Shown here one piece after another: positions 46,073 through 55,899 of a DNA stretch of 64,000 nucleotides. The notes beneath the pieces were generated by a model. That model saw only the letters and a list, made by a program, of their open reading frames with translations. It ran no database searches and was not told the origin of the DNA. Source of the DNA: Termitomyces sp. T153. Its lineage: Eukaryota > Basidiomycota > Agaricomycetes > Agaricales > Lyophyllaceae. The stretch covers positions 434,001 to 498,000 of the forward strand of contig JACKQL020000032.1 in NCBI GenBank assembly GCA_018296165.2. The letters are read 5' to 3'. Made by a program: the position numbers and the translations under genes. Each line of letters starts with the position of its first letter. The stretch's first letter is position 1.

Positions 46073-48150
46073 CTATATATCTCGATTATTGGTGGATATC
46101 CTCGATCCATGGCATATCTGTTCGGAATCTCGCAGCATCTTAGCAACTCCAAGCGACCGCATCTGCCCTTTTGCTGTCCGAGAGTGATTGTTCAATCCGC
46201 CTGCAAACGCCCAAGACGCATCTAGAGTCTTTCCTGCTGAATTTAGACTGATAGAGTACTTTCGAAGTAATTTTGGGCCTCCGGGCTTAAAATGCCAGAA
46301 AGAATAAGCGCGTAAAACAGTGAAAATAGGATCGAACGCATACATGTTCTCCAAGGTAGTTTGTGGCGTCAATAACAAATCCGTCGATCTCCATAACACA
46401 CTTTCCTGGAACTGCCTGTATATATGTGAACAGTTGAGCTTCGTTCCAGACGTCGCCCATCCAGTGGTCAGGCTCTTCTTCCTTAACAAGGTCTGCAAAG
46501 TGGGTTTTGAGACGCATGTATTTGATCGCTTCTTTGAGATCGCTATCCTTAGCCCTACGCAGCCCGGACACGAGTCTCAGTTGGTGAAGGGCTAGAATAA
46601 ACCACTTGGATGGATCCCAGTCAGTCGGAGATGGCCCCGAACGAAAGTCGTGGGGAAAGGCATGCTACTACGCCGTCAGTTTTTCAATCTTGGAGAGTTC
46701 TCTAAGCACACATCTGACATGCTGGAATACAAACATTGGATTGGACATTTAAGCAGAGTAGCAATTTCTTACAAAGTTATGATTGCCTTCTCCGCCAGTT
46801 AATAGAGCGAGGAGCTTTGAATTGGAATGCCACATGTCAGGAGTTTTTGGTTTTGAGAAGACCGTAACGCCCACCAAATTCCCTCTGGACGTGTCTTCGT
46901 CAGAGTAAGGTTGAAGACCGTTCCAATGAGCAAGTCTAGAAATAGAACATCTAACGATTAGGAGGACGACTTCACCCACAGTCACGCACGAATTGACGAG
47001 GAAGGTACAATGCCAGACTGAGTGAGCATGGGTGAGAAGTAAAAACAGTTGAGCTTCCGAACCTCACGTACTTGCAAGTTTGGAAATCAATCCACCCCAA
47101 ATCAAACTGCCTAACGGGTCGTCCCATGCTATTCCAACAACCGTTGGGATCACGAAGCCGCAAATGATGGCAATCGGGACTGGGAATCACTGAATACTCG
47201 CTTTAGGGTTGTATCAGAAGTCACGAACCATAATAGGCATGCTGAAATCGGACAACTTGATGGGTATTTAGCAAATACTTCCTGGCGTTACCTTGAATGA
47301 GCACACCTGGGTCAGAGACGAGGTCTTCACGATCGACAGTTTCCAATCGTTCATAATTCGGCTTGAAGAAAATCCAGCCAATGTGAGAGTAAAACAACCC
47401 TCTAGTAGCCGCATATCTGCGATGAAACCATGATTTTACGTCAAAGGGACAGATATCACTTTTATATGTGTCAATTTAAACTGACGGATCATGAACTGGG
47501 TCATCCGTGAAACGCTACGGGTAAATTTTGTAAGCATGACGGTTCATGAGTTCGGGGCACCCACAAGACGTACATGATGAAGACGATGACGAAGACACCT
47601 AGGGGACTTCAGACTGTCTGGACAGACCTTTGGTAGTGTACATACCACCACTGGAGACTCATGTCTGGGAGACGAATTTAAAGAAATAGACTGAGCCTGA
47701 CCTTGATAGAGCCCTGGAAGGCGGAGGAACCCATCGCTGCAAGAATCACTCTAACGCCAAAGCTCGCGCGAAACGCGCGGTGGGAATAGAGACGGTGGTA
47801 GCCAAGCGTGATACTGTTTGCTTTATTACTTGCGATTAACGTGAAGGACGATGACTTGCCCATAAGTTCCTAGTTGCCAGATGATGAAACAGAGTATCAA
47901 AGTTGCTCGAGGAACCAGTTGCGGGGGCCAGTACAACGCGCCCACGATGGCGGCGACGTGAACAGACAGGAAGAAAATGGTATTGGACCACCATATGTCT
48001 TGGAGCATGATGATGAAGGTCGGAATCAGAGGCTGGATACCATCTGGTCCTGCTAGATAGGACCGGGGTACTGATGGCTGCTGTACTTACATAAACGAGC
48101 ACCTTACTATGACGTGTGCGTCCCAGACCTGATCTATTCATCTCTGCCAT
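46073..48150 (-). CDS. OLE1: Delta-9 acyl-CoA desaturase with cytochrome b5 domain (Ole1)
   Basis: ER enzyme that makes palmitoleic and oleic acid. Membrane helices begin LQDIWWSNTIFFLSVHVAAI. Histidine box 1 is GYHRLYSHRAF, joined through a GC-AG intron (47859-47814). Box 2 (WWCLRHRLHHRFTDD) needs a 5-nt exon at 47646-47650. Box 3 (GEGNHNFHHAFPHDF) needs a 3-nt exon, CAT, at 46720-46722. The C-terminal cytochrome b5 domain has HPGG split by an intron after EH, and a second heme histidine in LNNHSRT. Stop at 46075-46073. The preferred start ATG 48150 lies inside the last codons of the upstream CutC gene on the same strand, overlapping by 17 nt. The next Met (48141) overlaps too. First donor chosen: CATA|GTAAGG at 48,110. 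Confidence 0.9.
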
Positions 48151-49297
48151 GATACGACTCCCAGTACTTGTCTGCAATCTCTCTCACCTCACTGACTTTC
48201 TCTCGGTCCACCATCCATATGCCCCATTCCCCTTCACCTCCTGCACCCATGCCCATTCCTTCTCGCCTGAAAGACATACCCCCGTCAATCCAATGTGATC
48301 CACTCAAGTGGATTTCCTGCAATCCGAGCGGTAGAAGCGCGTCTAGTATTGGCGTAATCGTTGTGGGGTTGACGCCTGAACCAGGAAGGACGGTCAAGCC
48401 CCATGGCTTGTCCTCAATCAGCTCTTTTGTCATTAGAAAGAACGACTGTAGAGTGGCAAGAGCGTCAGGGGCGGTTTTTCCGTGACCGCTAGATAGAGTA
48501 TCCCAATGATTGATGCACTTATGCAATTGGTTGATTGAATCTACCTTGTGAGTATTCTCGAGATGCCTCCTATGCCTTCGATGTCACGAAGCGCTATGAT
48601 CGGGGGTAGTAAAATAGTAGAAGCACCGCAGAAACACCTTACCTTCTTCTGCGTCTCTAGTCATATCAAAAGCGCGATGGAAGCAAACTGAAACGTTGCA
48701 TTTAGCAGAAGGAAGTGATAACGAGAGGAGAATGATCACCTTCTAACGGAAGAGCCTCGTCCAAGATTCTACAGACAGTCTTTTAGCAGACGAAGGACGG
48801 AGGAAACGAAGGACGGAGGAAAGGTATCACGAACGATTTCATACGCTCAGCATCCACACGACCGTCCTTGTCCAAAACTCCGACTGCTATCCCCCGAACA
48901 TCATGCTCCTTGAAAACACGGATATCTTCTAGCATAACTTCCAACTCTTGGTCAGAGTAACAAAAGTCACCAGTGCGAGGCCGTATCATCGCCTATTGAC
49001 AATGGTATGTTAGGGCAAGAGGCCGTACCGATCAAGTCGATGGTGTTGCAGGAATGCCGACCATAATAGGAAGACCGACTACTTTCTGGACCGACTTTAA
49101 AAGACCGAGACTCGGCGTCGTTCCACCACCAAGACCGAGGTTTGCACATAGTTCAAGTCGATCAGCACCAGCATGGGCAGCACTAAAGAGCATTATCAAC
49201 GACAAAGTCTGTGATATACGACAGCATGGTACCGACTTTCTTGCAGACTCGACAGAGTCTACGCAGACTTCGATGAGAATAGACGATACGAGCGCCA
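48134..49297 (-). CDS. CUTC: CutC-family protein
   Basis: TIM-barrel protein of the CutC family, once called copper homeostasis protein; true function in eukaryotes is unclear. Start ATG 49297 gives MALVSSILIEVCVDSVESAR, then after an intron AHAGADRLELCANLGLGGGT and TPSLGLLKSVQKVVGLPIMV, the most conserved family block. Later exons: MIRPRTGDFCYSDQELEVML, DVRGIAVGVLDKDGRVDAER, a short exon with FHRAFDMTRDAEE, then ILTSGHGKTAPDALATL and LTVLPGSGVNPTTITPIL. The C-terminal segment is fungal-specific (WESYHGRDE), ending TAG at 48136-48134. Five or more introns. Its 3' end runs into the OLE1 start on the same strand. Confidence 0.92.
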
Positions 49298-49798
49298 TTG
49301 TGGTCAGAAAGACACGGGAAGCAGCAGCAGTAGCACGATCACATGATTTGTTCACCCGTGCGCGTAACGCAGCAGTGTTGGCCCTAAGGCCCAGTGAGAA
49401 ATTGGATCGGGGGCAATCTGGAAGTAACCGAGTATGTCTGGTTCTGTCGCTTACTGGGCACGACAACGTCAGAAAATGAACAATTCAGAAAAATTTTCTG
49501 AGAGTATACAGAAATGTACGAGGTAGTCTGATATCACACAACTGAATTATCCGTTCATAACCTGGGTCATCTGATATATTCTGATATTTTCATCTGTTCA
49601 TAACCTGGATCGTCCGAAAAATTCTGTGTTGTATGCGATCCACACTACACATGTAATCTGGTGCTGTCTGAGGTCTACCAAATCTGTCTGAGGTGCACTG
49701 ATGCAGATAATTACAAGTATAGTAAACTGATTGCGACAGGGCAATTGGATCAACAAGTAGTCAACATAACACAAGCCACTTTAAACATACCTCAAAGG
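49298..49798. repeat. Intergenic border with short imperfect tandem repeats
   Basis: Left border of the repeat region. Two related blocks of about 33 bp sit 47 bp apart (about 49,550-49,583 and 49,597-49,629), sharing GTTCATAACCTGG and ATTCTG. A second pair, CTGTCTGAGGT, lies near 49,667 and 49,685. No gene seen. The first 180 bp should hold the CutC promoter. Confidence 0.45.
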
Positions 49799-50593
49799 TC
49801 AATTGCTGGCTGATACAGGGTTCATTACAACGGAAGTCCGTTGGTTTGCAGTTTTCTTAGCCTTTGTTCGATCCCTGGACAAAATGTTATACTTCTAAAA
49901 GAGAAACATGTTTTTAGAGTACATGCAAGAGATCAATGGAATGTACCTTTTTTGTATCAGCATCGCATGCCTTCTACATGGTGTTGAACTTGGCTTCAAT
50001 AGCATTGGGATGAATTGCAAGATAGTCCATCACATAGAGATTCCTAGAGTCACCATAATATTAGTGGTGTTCATGCAACATATAAGCTACATACCGAGCT
50101 GTTGTAATGCCATCTTTTGCTTGAAGCGGCTTTGAGACTGGCTTGGTGGCTACATCGGTCTGGTTTGAAACATTGTGGGAATTTTGATTGACGGTGGTGG
50201 AATTGCAAGATTTTTCCTAACCAAGTGAGTGAGTGAAGTGCTTCAATGTTAACAAAAAGACATACAAAGGATCTAAGATGCAATGTGCTGGTATGTGCAA
50301 TCAAGGTGGAGCTGAACTATTATTGTGAGCAGGATTTAGTGCTGCTGTCTTGAATGAATTTTCAGCAGGTGATGTAGATGTGATGGGGTTTGGGGCAGCT
50401 GGCCCAGGTGCAGAGGAAGTTTTGGTGGGCAAAGAACTATTGTGTGTCAGTAGAACTGGAGTTTGAGCATCCAGCATATCTCCAACAGGTGATGCAGACA
50501 TAACAAGGTTTGGGGCAGCTGGCTCAGGTGCAGATGCTTGAGTGCTAGCTGGCAAAAATGCATTGTGTGTTGGTAGTGGAGCTGGAGCTTGGG
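49799..50593 (-). pseudogene. 3' half of a gene split by nested LTR insertions
   Basis: C-terminal part of the pseudogene whose 5' half lies at 58089-58859. Immediately left of target duplication TTGGG (50589-50593), a Pro/Ala/Ser-rich frame runs QAPAPLPTHNAFLPASTQAS and repeats the same unit as TPVLLTHNSSLPTKTSSAPG. After an apparent intron, further exon-like segments read STTVNQNSHNVSNQTDVATK and NLYVMDYLAIHPNAIEAKFN, then a TAG inside the frame, then KYNILSRDRTKAKKTANQRT with a TGA at 49801-49799. The family is unknown to me; it may be an orphan or a transposon-borne gene. Joining left and right halves after removing one TTGGG copy keeps the reading frame. Confidence 0.6.
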
Positions 50594-50706
50594 TGTCAGG
50601 TTCCACTGACCATGGGGGCTCAGCTTAACTGGGCAAGTCCTTACTAGGCAGACACAATGTCCTGTGCTTATAACCTAGCATTCCAGGGTGGTCCAAACTT
50701 TATATA
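50594..50706 (-). mobile_element. Left fragment of an old solo LTR (TSD TTGGG)
   Basis: Begins TGTCAGGTTCCACTGACC, a decayed match to the start of the young LTR next to it (TGTCAGGTTCCGCTGACC). It is cut at 50706 by the young element. The other fragment is 57028-58088. The combined length is 1,174 bp against 1,142 and 1,123 for the young LTRs. The flanks carry TTGGG at 50589-50593 and 58089-58093. No internal region is left, so this is a solo LTR formed by recombination. Confidence 0.85.
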
Positions 50707-51848
50707 TGTCAGGTTCCGCTGACCTCGGGGGCTCAGCTGCACTGGGTGAGTCCTTACTAGGCGGGCGTGATCCCCTTGCACTGGTAACTGAACACTCGAA
50801 AACGTCCGGGCACTGATGTCTTGTGCGGATAGTCGGTGGGATGTGATTCAGACAGATCCGGGAAGGTCTGGAGAAGTTGGGTTGCGAGGAAATGGGATGG
50901 TCTTGGTGGGGTTCAGGCAGAAGACCATATGGGAGATTTGCGGAAGCGACGGAGTGGATGGCTGTGTGATCAATGGGAGCGGAGCCGGGGTTTGATGGGA
51001 GATCAATTGGAGTTGATGGAGTCCGGGACCGAGCAAAGAGCAAGGTTCGGACCTGGTGAAAGGGTGTCGGGGTTCGTGATTGTAATCGCGGAGTTTGTGA
51101 GGTCGTTTAGGTTGATGAGGACTTGGGCACAATGGTCAGATGGAGTCACTGAGACAGCGTCAGATGAAATGGAAGGGGGTTGATATGGAACAAGAGTAGA
51201 TTTGAGTGGAGATATGAAACGATAATGAGAATGATAATGAAATGGAGACGAGACAAGACCGGGAGACTGAGATAAGACCGGGAGACTGAGAGTAAGGAGA
51301 ATGAGACACGAAACACAAAACACAAAAAGGAAACAATCAGACCATAGGTAACGTTAAGCAATATCAAGACTAGAGTACGAAGAGCTACTCGACGGCTTAT
51401 ATACTGACTACCAGAGAACTTCGGGGTACGTCGGCTGCGGTGGCAGGGCTTGGCGGAGCTCAATGGAGTGGGCGGGTGTCGGTTGCGATTGAGGATCGGG
51501 CCGCGCTGATATGTTGATGGGATCATTGGGGAATGCAGGTTGCCCCGAGGTTGTTGTGATACTCCAGAATAGGTCGGAGGAACCAGGGTGTTGAGTTGAT
51601 GATGGGTGGCGAAGATCGGGAACAGCGGGGGTGGTTCTCGGGGTTTGGGAGACCCAGGGTAAGTGTCAGTGGCTGCGGGGAAGGCACCGAAGTTGGCCAG
51701 GGGGCCGTCGGAGTTAGCCGGGGAGGCGTCGGAGTTAGCCGAAATAGGTGCGGGGCATGGGCGGAAGTTCGGCGGAGCGTCGGGGGTTTTTTGGGGGTTT
51801 GGGGGGTTGATGGATGATGTGCGGGGGTTCAGGGGACGGGTCATGACA
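50707..51848 (-). repeat. 3' LTR (left) of the young element
   Basis: 1,142 bp. It is 19 bp longer than its partner because of one tandem duplication of the unit AAGACCGGGAGACTGAGAT near 51,252-51,290. The TATATAAG box lies near 51,395-51,405 on the minus strand. Open frames inside it on both strands are not considered genes. Confidence 0.85.
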
Positions 51849-51860
51849 TCACCCCCCCTT
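51849..51860 (-). other. Polypurine tract
   Basis: Minus-strand AAGGGGGGGTGA touches the start of the left LTR. Plus-strand DNA synthesis of LTR elements is primed from such a tract just before the 3' LTR, which sets the element's direction as leftward. Confidence 0.55.
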
Positions 51861-52059
51861 CAGCATCGAGACCCTTCAAGACGTGGGGGCAGGACGGGGA
51901 TTGGCGGGGCATGGGAGTTGAAGCCAAGCAATATTGATCAATCTGCAGCGAGTGATAGCGGCGTGGGAGACGAAGTCGAAGTGCGGCCGCCACTTCGTCA
52001 GGGTTCTCCTCAATCAATCAAAAGCTTTGGACGTATCCCGGGGTTTCTCAAATTTCGTC

Positions 52060-53190
52060 ATGTCTTCCCCCAGTGTTCCAGTAGTCCCTTCTGCTGATTT
52101 GGACGAGGTGGTGGTGTATGACAGTGGGGGGGAGGAGTTTGAGCGTTGACGCCGTGCTAGTGTCAGGGACCAGAGTCATAAGTGGTGTCGACTTGTCTTT
52201 TTGGAATGATTGACGGGGCTTTTGTAGAGTCATCCATGGTGGTGGTGGTGGATTTTCCAGGGGTTCCGAAATGGACCAAGTTTCGTCCTGCATTGCCAAA
52301 GGGGAAGGGGGCGTCCTCGGCGGTGGTTCAGGGGAAGCGTCAAGCCTCCCCGCCCTCGGGGGCAGGACCCAGCAAGAGGCCGCGTGGGCGCGAGTCATCG
52401 GCAGGGCCTCCGGAGTCTTCCCTTTTTTCTCCTACCCCGGGCGTTCCCTCGGAATGGTCGTTGAGTCCCCCCGCGCCTATTCCTTTGATCACAGAGGTCT
52501 TTCTTTGCAAGCAGGTGGAGGCTTTGACAATGTCATTGGCAGTATGGGAGGGTGAGCTCCGACGGGCGAGGGAGGATTGTGACGCGGCGCGGACGGAGAA
52601 AGAAGCGATGGAGCGGGAGAGGAACACTTCGGTGCGCGTGGCAACGGAGCGAGCGTTAGAGGTGCGGGGCTTGCGGGAGCATCTGACGCAGATGGAGGGG
52701 CAGCCCGCAGGGGAGGCAGAGGGGCGGGGACAAGCTCCAGAGGGAGATGCGCTGTGGGTGGAGCTGGAGGCAGCAAGGTGGAGGGAGGACTGGTTGGCCA
52801 ACGAGGCTGCTTTGGGGTGCACGGGAATCCTTCGTGAGTTATCTCCCATTCCTCCGTTCATTACTGACGGTTCACTTTCTGGGCTTAGGCTGGGTGCGGG
52901 AGCATTGGGTCCTCTTGGACGGTGCCTCTGCGGCGTTTGCGTCGATTCAGGACGGGTTGATGCAGGGGTCTGCAGTTCAGCCTCCGGAGTTGCAGCAGGG
53001 GATGGTGCAATTGGAGAGGTTGTTGGCGGGGCATCGGCGACGCAATGTGGTGGCCCCGGAGTCATGGTGGGAGGTGGCGGCTGATGCGGGGGAGGCGCTG
53101 CCGGGGTTGGCGGAGGTCTTAGCAGTGGTGCGGGCCCAGATGGAAGTCAACCTGGGGGTGGGGTTGCCGGGGGGTCTGGGGAGGGAGTGA
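52060..53190 (+). CDS. Coiled-coil protein encoded inside the young LTR element
   Basis: Three exons (52060-52144, 52261-52833, 52889-53190) with GT..AG introns give an open frame of 319 residues; the exon total, 960 nt, is a multiple of three. N terminus MSSPSVPVVPSADLDEVVVY with an acidic end, then a basic Pro/Ser/Gly-rich linker (GPSKRPRGRESSAGPP). A long coiled coil follows (VEALTMSLAVWEGELRRARE and ATERALEVRGLREHLTQMEG), then a helical C terminus (WVREHWVLLDGASAAFASIQ). No gag zinc knuckle or enzyme motif. An in-frame Met at 51934 could extend it. It is opposite in strand to the inferred element transcript. I do not know its function. Confidence 0.6.
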
Positions 53191-55899
53191 GATGGGTGTG
53201 GGCCTCGTTTCTTGTTGCCCTCAGACTTGCCGCCCCCCTCACCTTGTTGTATATAATTTTTTTGTATGCGAACATGCCCTCTTCTTGGTCCCTGGGCATG
53301 TGAAGTGAGGTTTTAGTTTGTATGAGGGTGAAGTAAGCGAAACACGCAGGGGTGTGAGAGGGAGTTGAATCCCTAGTGAGTCCAGAGGCGGGGGTTATGC
53401 CCGCTAGTGCTGTCTGTGCTGGCTAGTCCCGGGGTTTGTCAGGACGGGGCAGGGCATTGCAGGGAGGGCTCCCGGGGTCTGGCGGGGGTGGTGGGAGTTC
53501 TCCGGTGGAGTTCCGTGGTGTTCCGCGGTGTTGTATTGAGTTTGATTCTTGGAATTTCCGACCAGGGGTGTAGGGGTTTTCTTTGGTCTGCAGCGGGGAC
53601 GTGTGCAGTGTTGGTATCGGAGAGCGGACCTTCGAATCTTTCACAGGCATCCCGCAGGTTCGGGGCTTTGGTCTTCTTGGCAGTGCAGTTCGGTGGGGGG
53701 AGCAGAGGTCTTCCTGTGACCTGGCCCTTATGCCGGCGCTGGTGGCGAAGGCGGTGGGGCCTTCTTCATTGGTGGGGATCGGTGGGGCGAGGTTCGTCCT
53801 TGCAGCATAGTTGGTCCAGGTCGGGATCGTGTTCCGGAGTATTGTGTCTGTGGGTGGGCATGTTCGAGTGGTGCTTTGGTGTGCCCTGGAGTGTCGATGA
53901 CCGAGGGGGTAGGATGCGGGGTGATCAGTCCCGACCAGTTCCTTCAGGTCCGGAGCTGAAATTTGAGGTTCCAGATTGTCTGCATGACATTGCTTTCCTG
54001 ACCAAAGGTAAGTCCCAAGACGGACAGAGGGATCTTACATATTTCTGATACTTCCTCGAGTTTGGAGGTCTGGAGGTCGGTGGTTCCTTCATCGGGGAAG
54101 AATTGGGTGGTTCCGGAGTCGACACAAGGGTCACTCGGTGGGGGTTTGTTGGTTGTTCACGGTTGTTGGGGTGGTGGGGAGGTCGGCCGCGGGGAGGCAC
54201 AGGGGTGGGGCTCCCCAGGAGTCGCGGCAGGGTCAAGGCAACTCTTCATTCGTGTTCCGGAGCGGCCCGAAGATTGTTGCAAGTGTGGGGGTGGCAGTGG
54301 GGAGAGGCACCGCTCGCTTTTCGCGTGTGGCCTGCTTCTGGGTACTCCAAAGAGGATGCTTGTATGTGGCTTGCTTCTGGGTGCTCCAATGGTGTGGTCC
54401 CTATTCGACAGACATATTCTGGCATAGGGGCGGAGCTCGGAGCGGGTGGTGATTTATGTTGTGGAGTTGGGGTTACCAGGGCGTCGTTGTTGGGCTGGCG
54501 CCGTGAGTACCCTCAATCAAATGTTGTGGTCAGAGCGGAGGCCCTGGAGTCGTGTTGCCAGGGTCCGGAGCTGTGTCGAGGGGTTCGGAGGGGGTCAGAA
54601 GGGTGGGTTGGGCAGTTTTGGGCTGGTGCGGGGTCGTTTGGGTCGTTGAGCCAGGTGGGGAGGTCCTCTAGGGATATCAGAGTATGTGCCCTTTGGGTTG
54701 TCAGGTCGCTTAAACGACTCTCTGGGTGATGGTGGGCTTCTCCCTCCCTTATATGAACATGTCAGCAAATCTAGAGTACTTAGGGGAACTACTTCGTATA
54801 GGGTCCTTTTTCCTATAGTTAGTTCGGGGTGACTCCTATGCTGGGGGTTCCTTCGTGGGAGGTGGCAGAGTCTGGTGGTGGAGTTTGGGTTCGGGGGTGG
54901 CATGCGGGGAGGTTTGGCATCCAGGGTCCTTGTTGTTGGGGGTTCCGGATGGTGTGGGAGGGGGTGGTGAAATAGCGGCGTGGTCTGGAGTTGTCCCTTG
55001 TCAGGAGTGGGGTACCGTGGTTCTCCCCATTAACGTCTGGAAGCTCGGGGATGTCTCGGTCTTGTGCCAGGGTTGTCGGGGTCGGGTCGGAGGTGTCGGG
55101 GCCCCTTCATTTGTTGGGCAGAGGTGACGGCCGAGTTGACCGAGGTCCGGAAGCAGGTCCTGGGGTTGGAGCGTAGCCTAGGTCGGAGGTTCTTGTTCTG
55201 TTGTTGGGGTTGTTGGGTCGAGCTTGATTTCGGTGGTTTCGGGGCTAGTTGTCGGAGGGCTTAGTTCCTCGGGAAGGGGGGGGGTCGGGGTGAGGGTCGG
55301 GGGTCAATAGTAGGGTTTGGTGATGTTGTCAGTGGTTAGTCGCATTCGTTGGTCTGCAGAGTTGCCAGTGGGTTGGCAGATCCACAGGTGGGCTTTGAAG
55401 AAGCGCATTCTCAGTGGTCTCATCGGAGTTGGCAATCCTCACGCAATGGGTGACTGTTCCGCAGCGGGTTGGTGTTATTGTTTGTCGGAGGGTTGGCGCG
55501 GTGCCGGAGACATTTGTTGCTCATTTGGTCAGATGGTCGCCGGGTTTTAGGATGCTGTTCTTTGGATGACATCAGGGTCAGCTTTGTGCGAGGGAACGGA
55601 TTTGGCAGAGAGGGTGAGGGTGAGGGTGGGAGATGATTTGACGGTTTGCGCGAGGGGTTGGAGGTTGGGTGGGAGTTGGGGAGGGTGTCCGTGGGGGAGC
55701 CATTGTATGGAATTAACCGGAGCGGAGGGGACATTTGGTGTCGGATCCGCAACTCAATGCGCCTCAGCAAATTGGGCAGGGCCATATGAATCATAAGGAT
55801 TTCCAGGCATGGGTAGACCATAGACATCGGAGTTATTTGATTGTGTGTGCAGAGATAATGCGGGCATCACGGACGGGGTAAGGTAGAGTCTTGATATTA
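53191..55899. other. Internal region of the young LTR element, no coding sequence recognised
   Basis: GC-rich, G-rich on the plus strand. Open frames up to 213 codons exist on both strands, but their content is compositionally biased and matches no retroelement protein. Directly beside the right LTR, the minus strand reads TAATATCAAGACTCTACC (55882-55899), in the place expected for a primer-binding site; it resembles initiator-tRNA half-sites of copia elements only loosely. Confidence 0.5.

Noticed and set aside
46287..46571. Apparent loss of a heme histidine or a broken cytochrome b5 domain in Ole1
   Set aside because: An intron after GEH explains the break; splicing restores HPGG.
46660..46800. 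Degenerate third histidine box suggesting a dead desaturase
   Set aside because: A 3-nt exon with good borders restores the box, and the rest of the gene is intact.
52340..53065. 241-codon minus-strand frame opposite the coiled-coil gene
   Set aside because: It is the shadow of the GC-rich plus-strand exon; content is Pro/Ala/Ser/Arg only.
52182..53084. Single 300-codon plus-strand frame through the young LTR element
   Set aside because: It reads through two good introns; the spliced version drops the low-complexity Gly/Val tail and the odd N terminus and gives a coherent coiled-coil protein.
53191..55899. Possible gag-pol in the internal region of the young LTR element
   Set aside because: No reverse transcriptase, integrase, RNase H or protease motif was found in any frame; it is best called non-autonomous.
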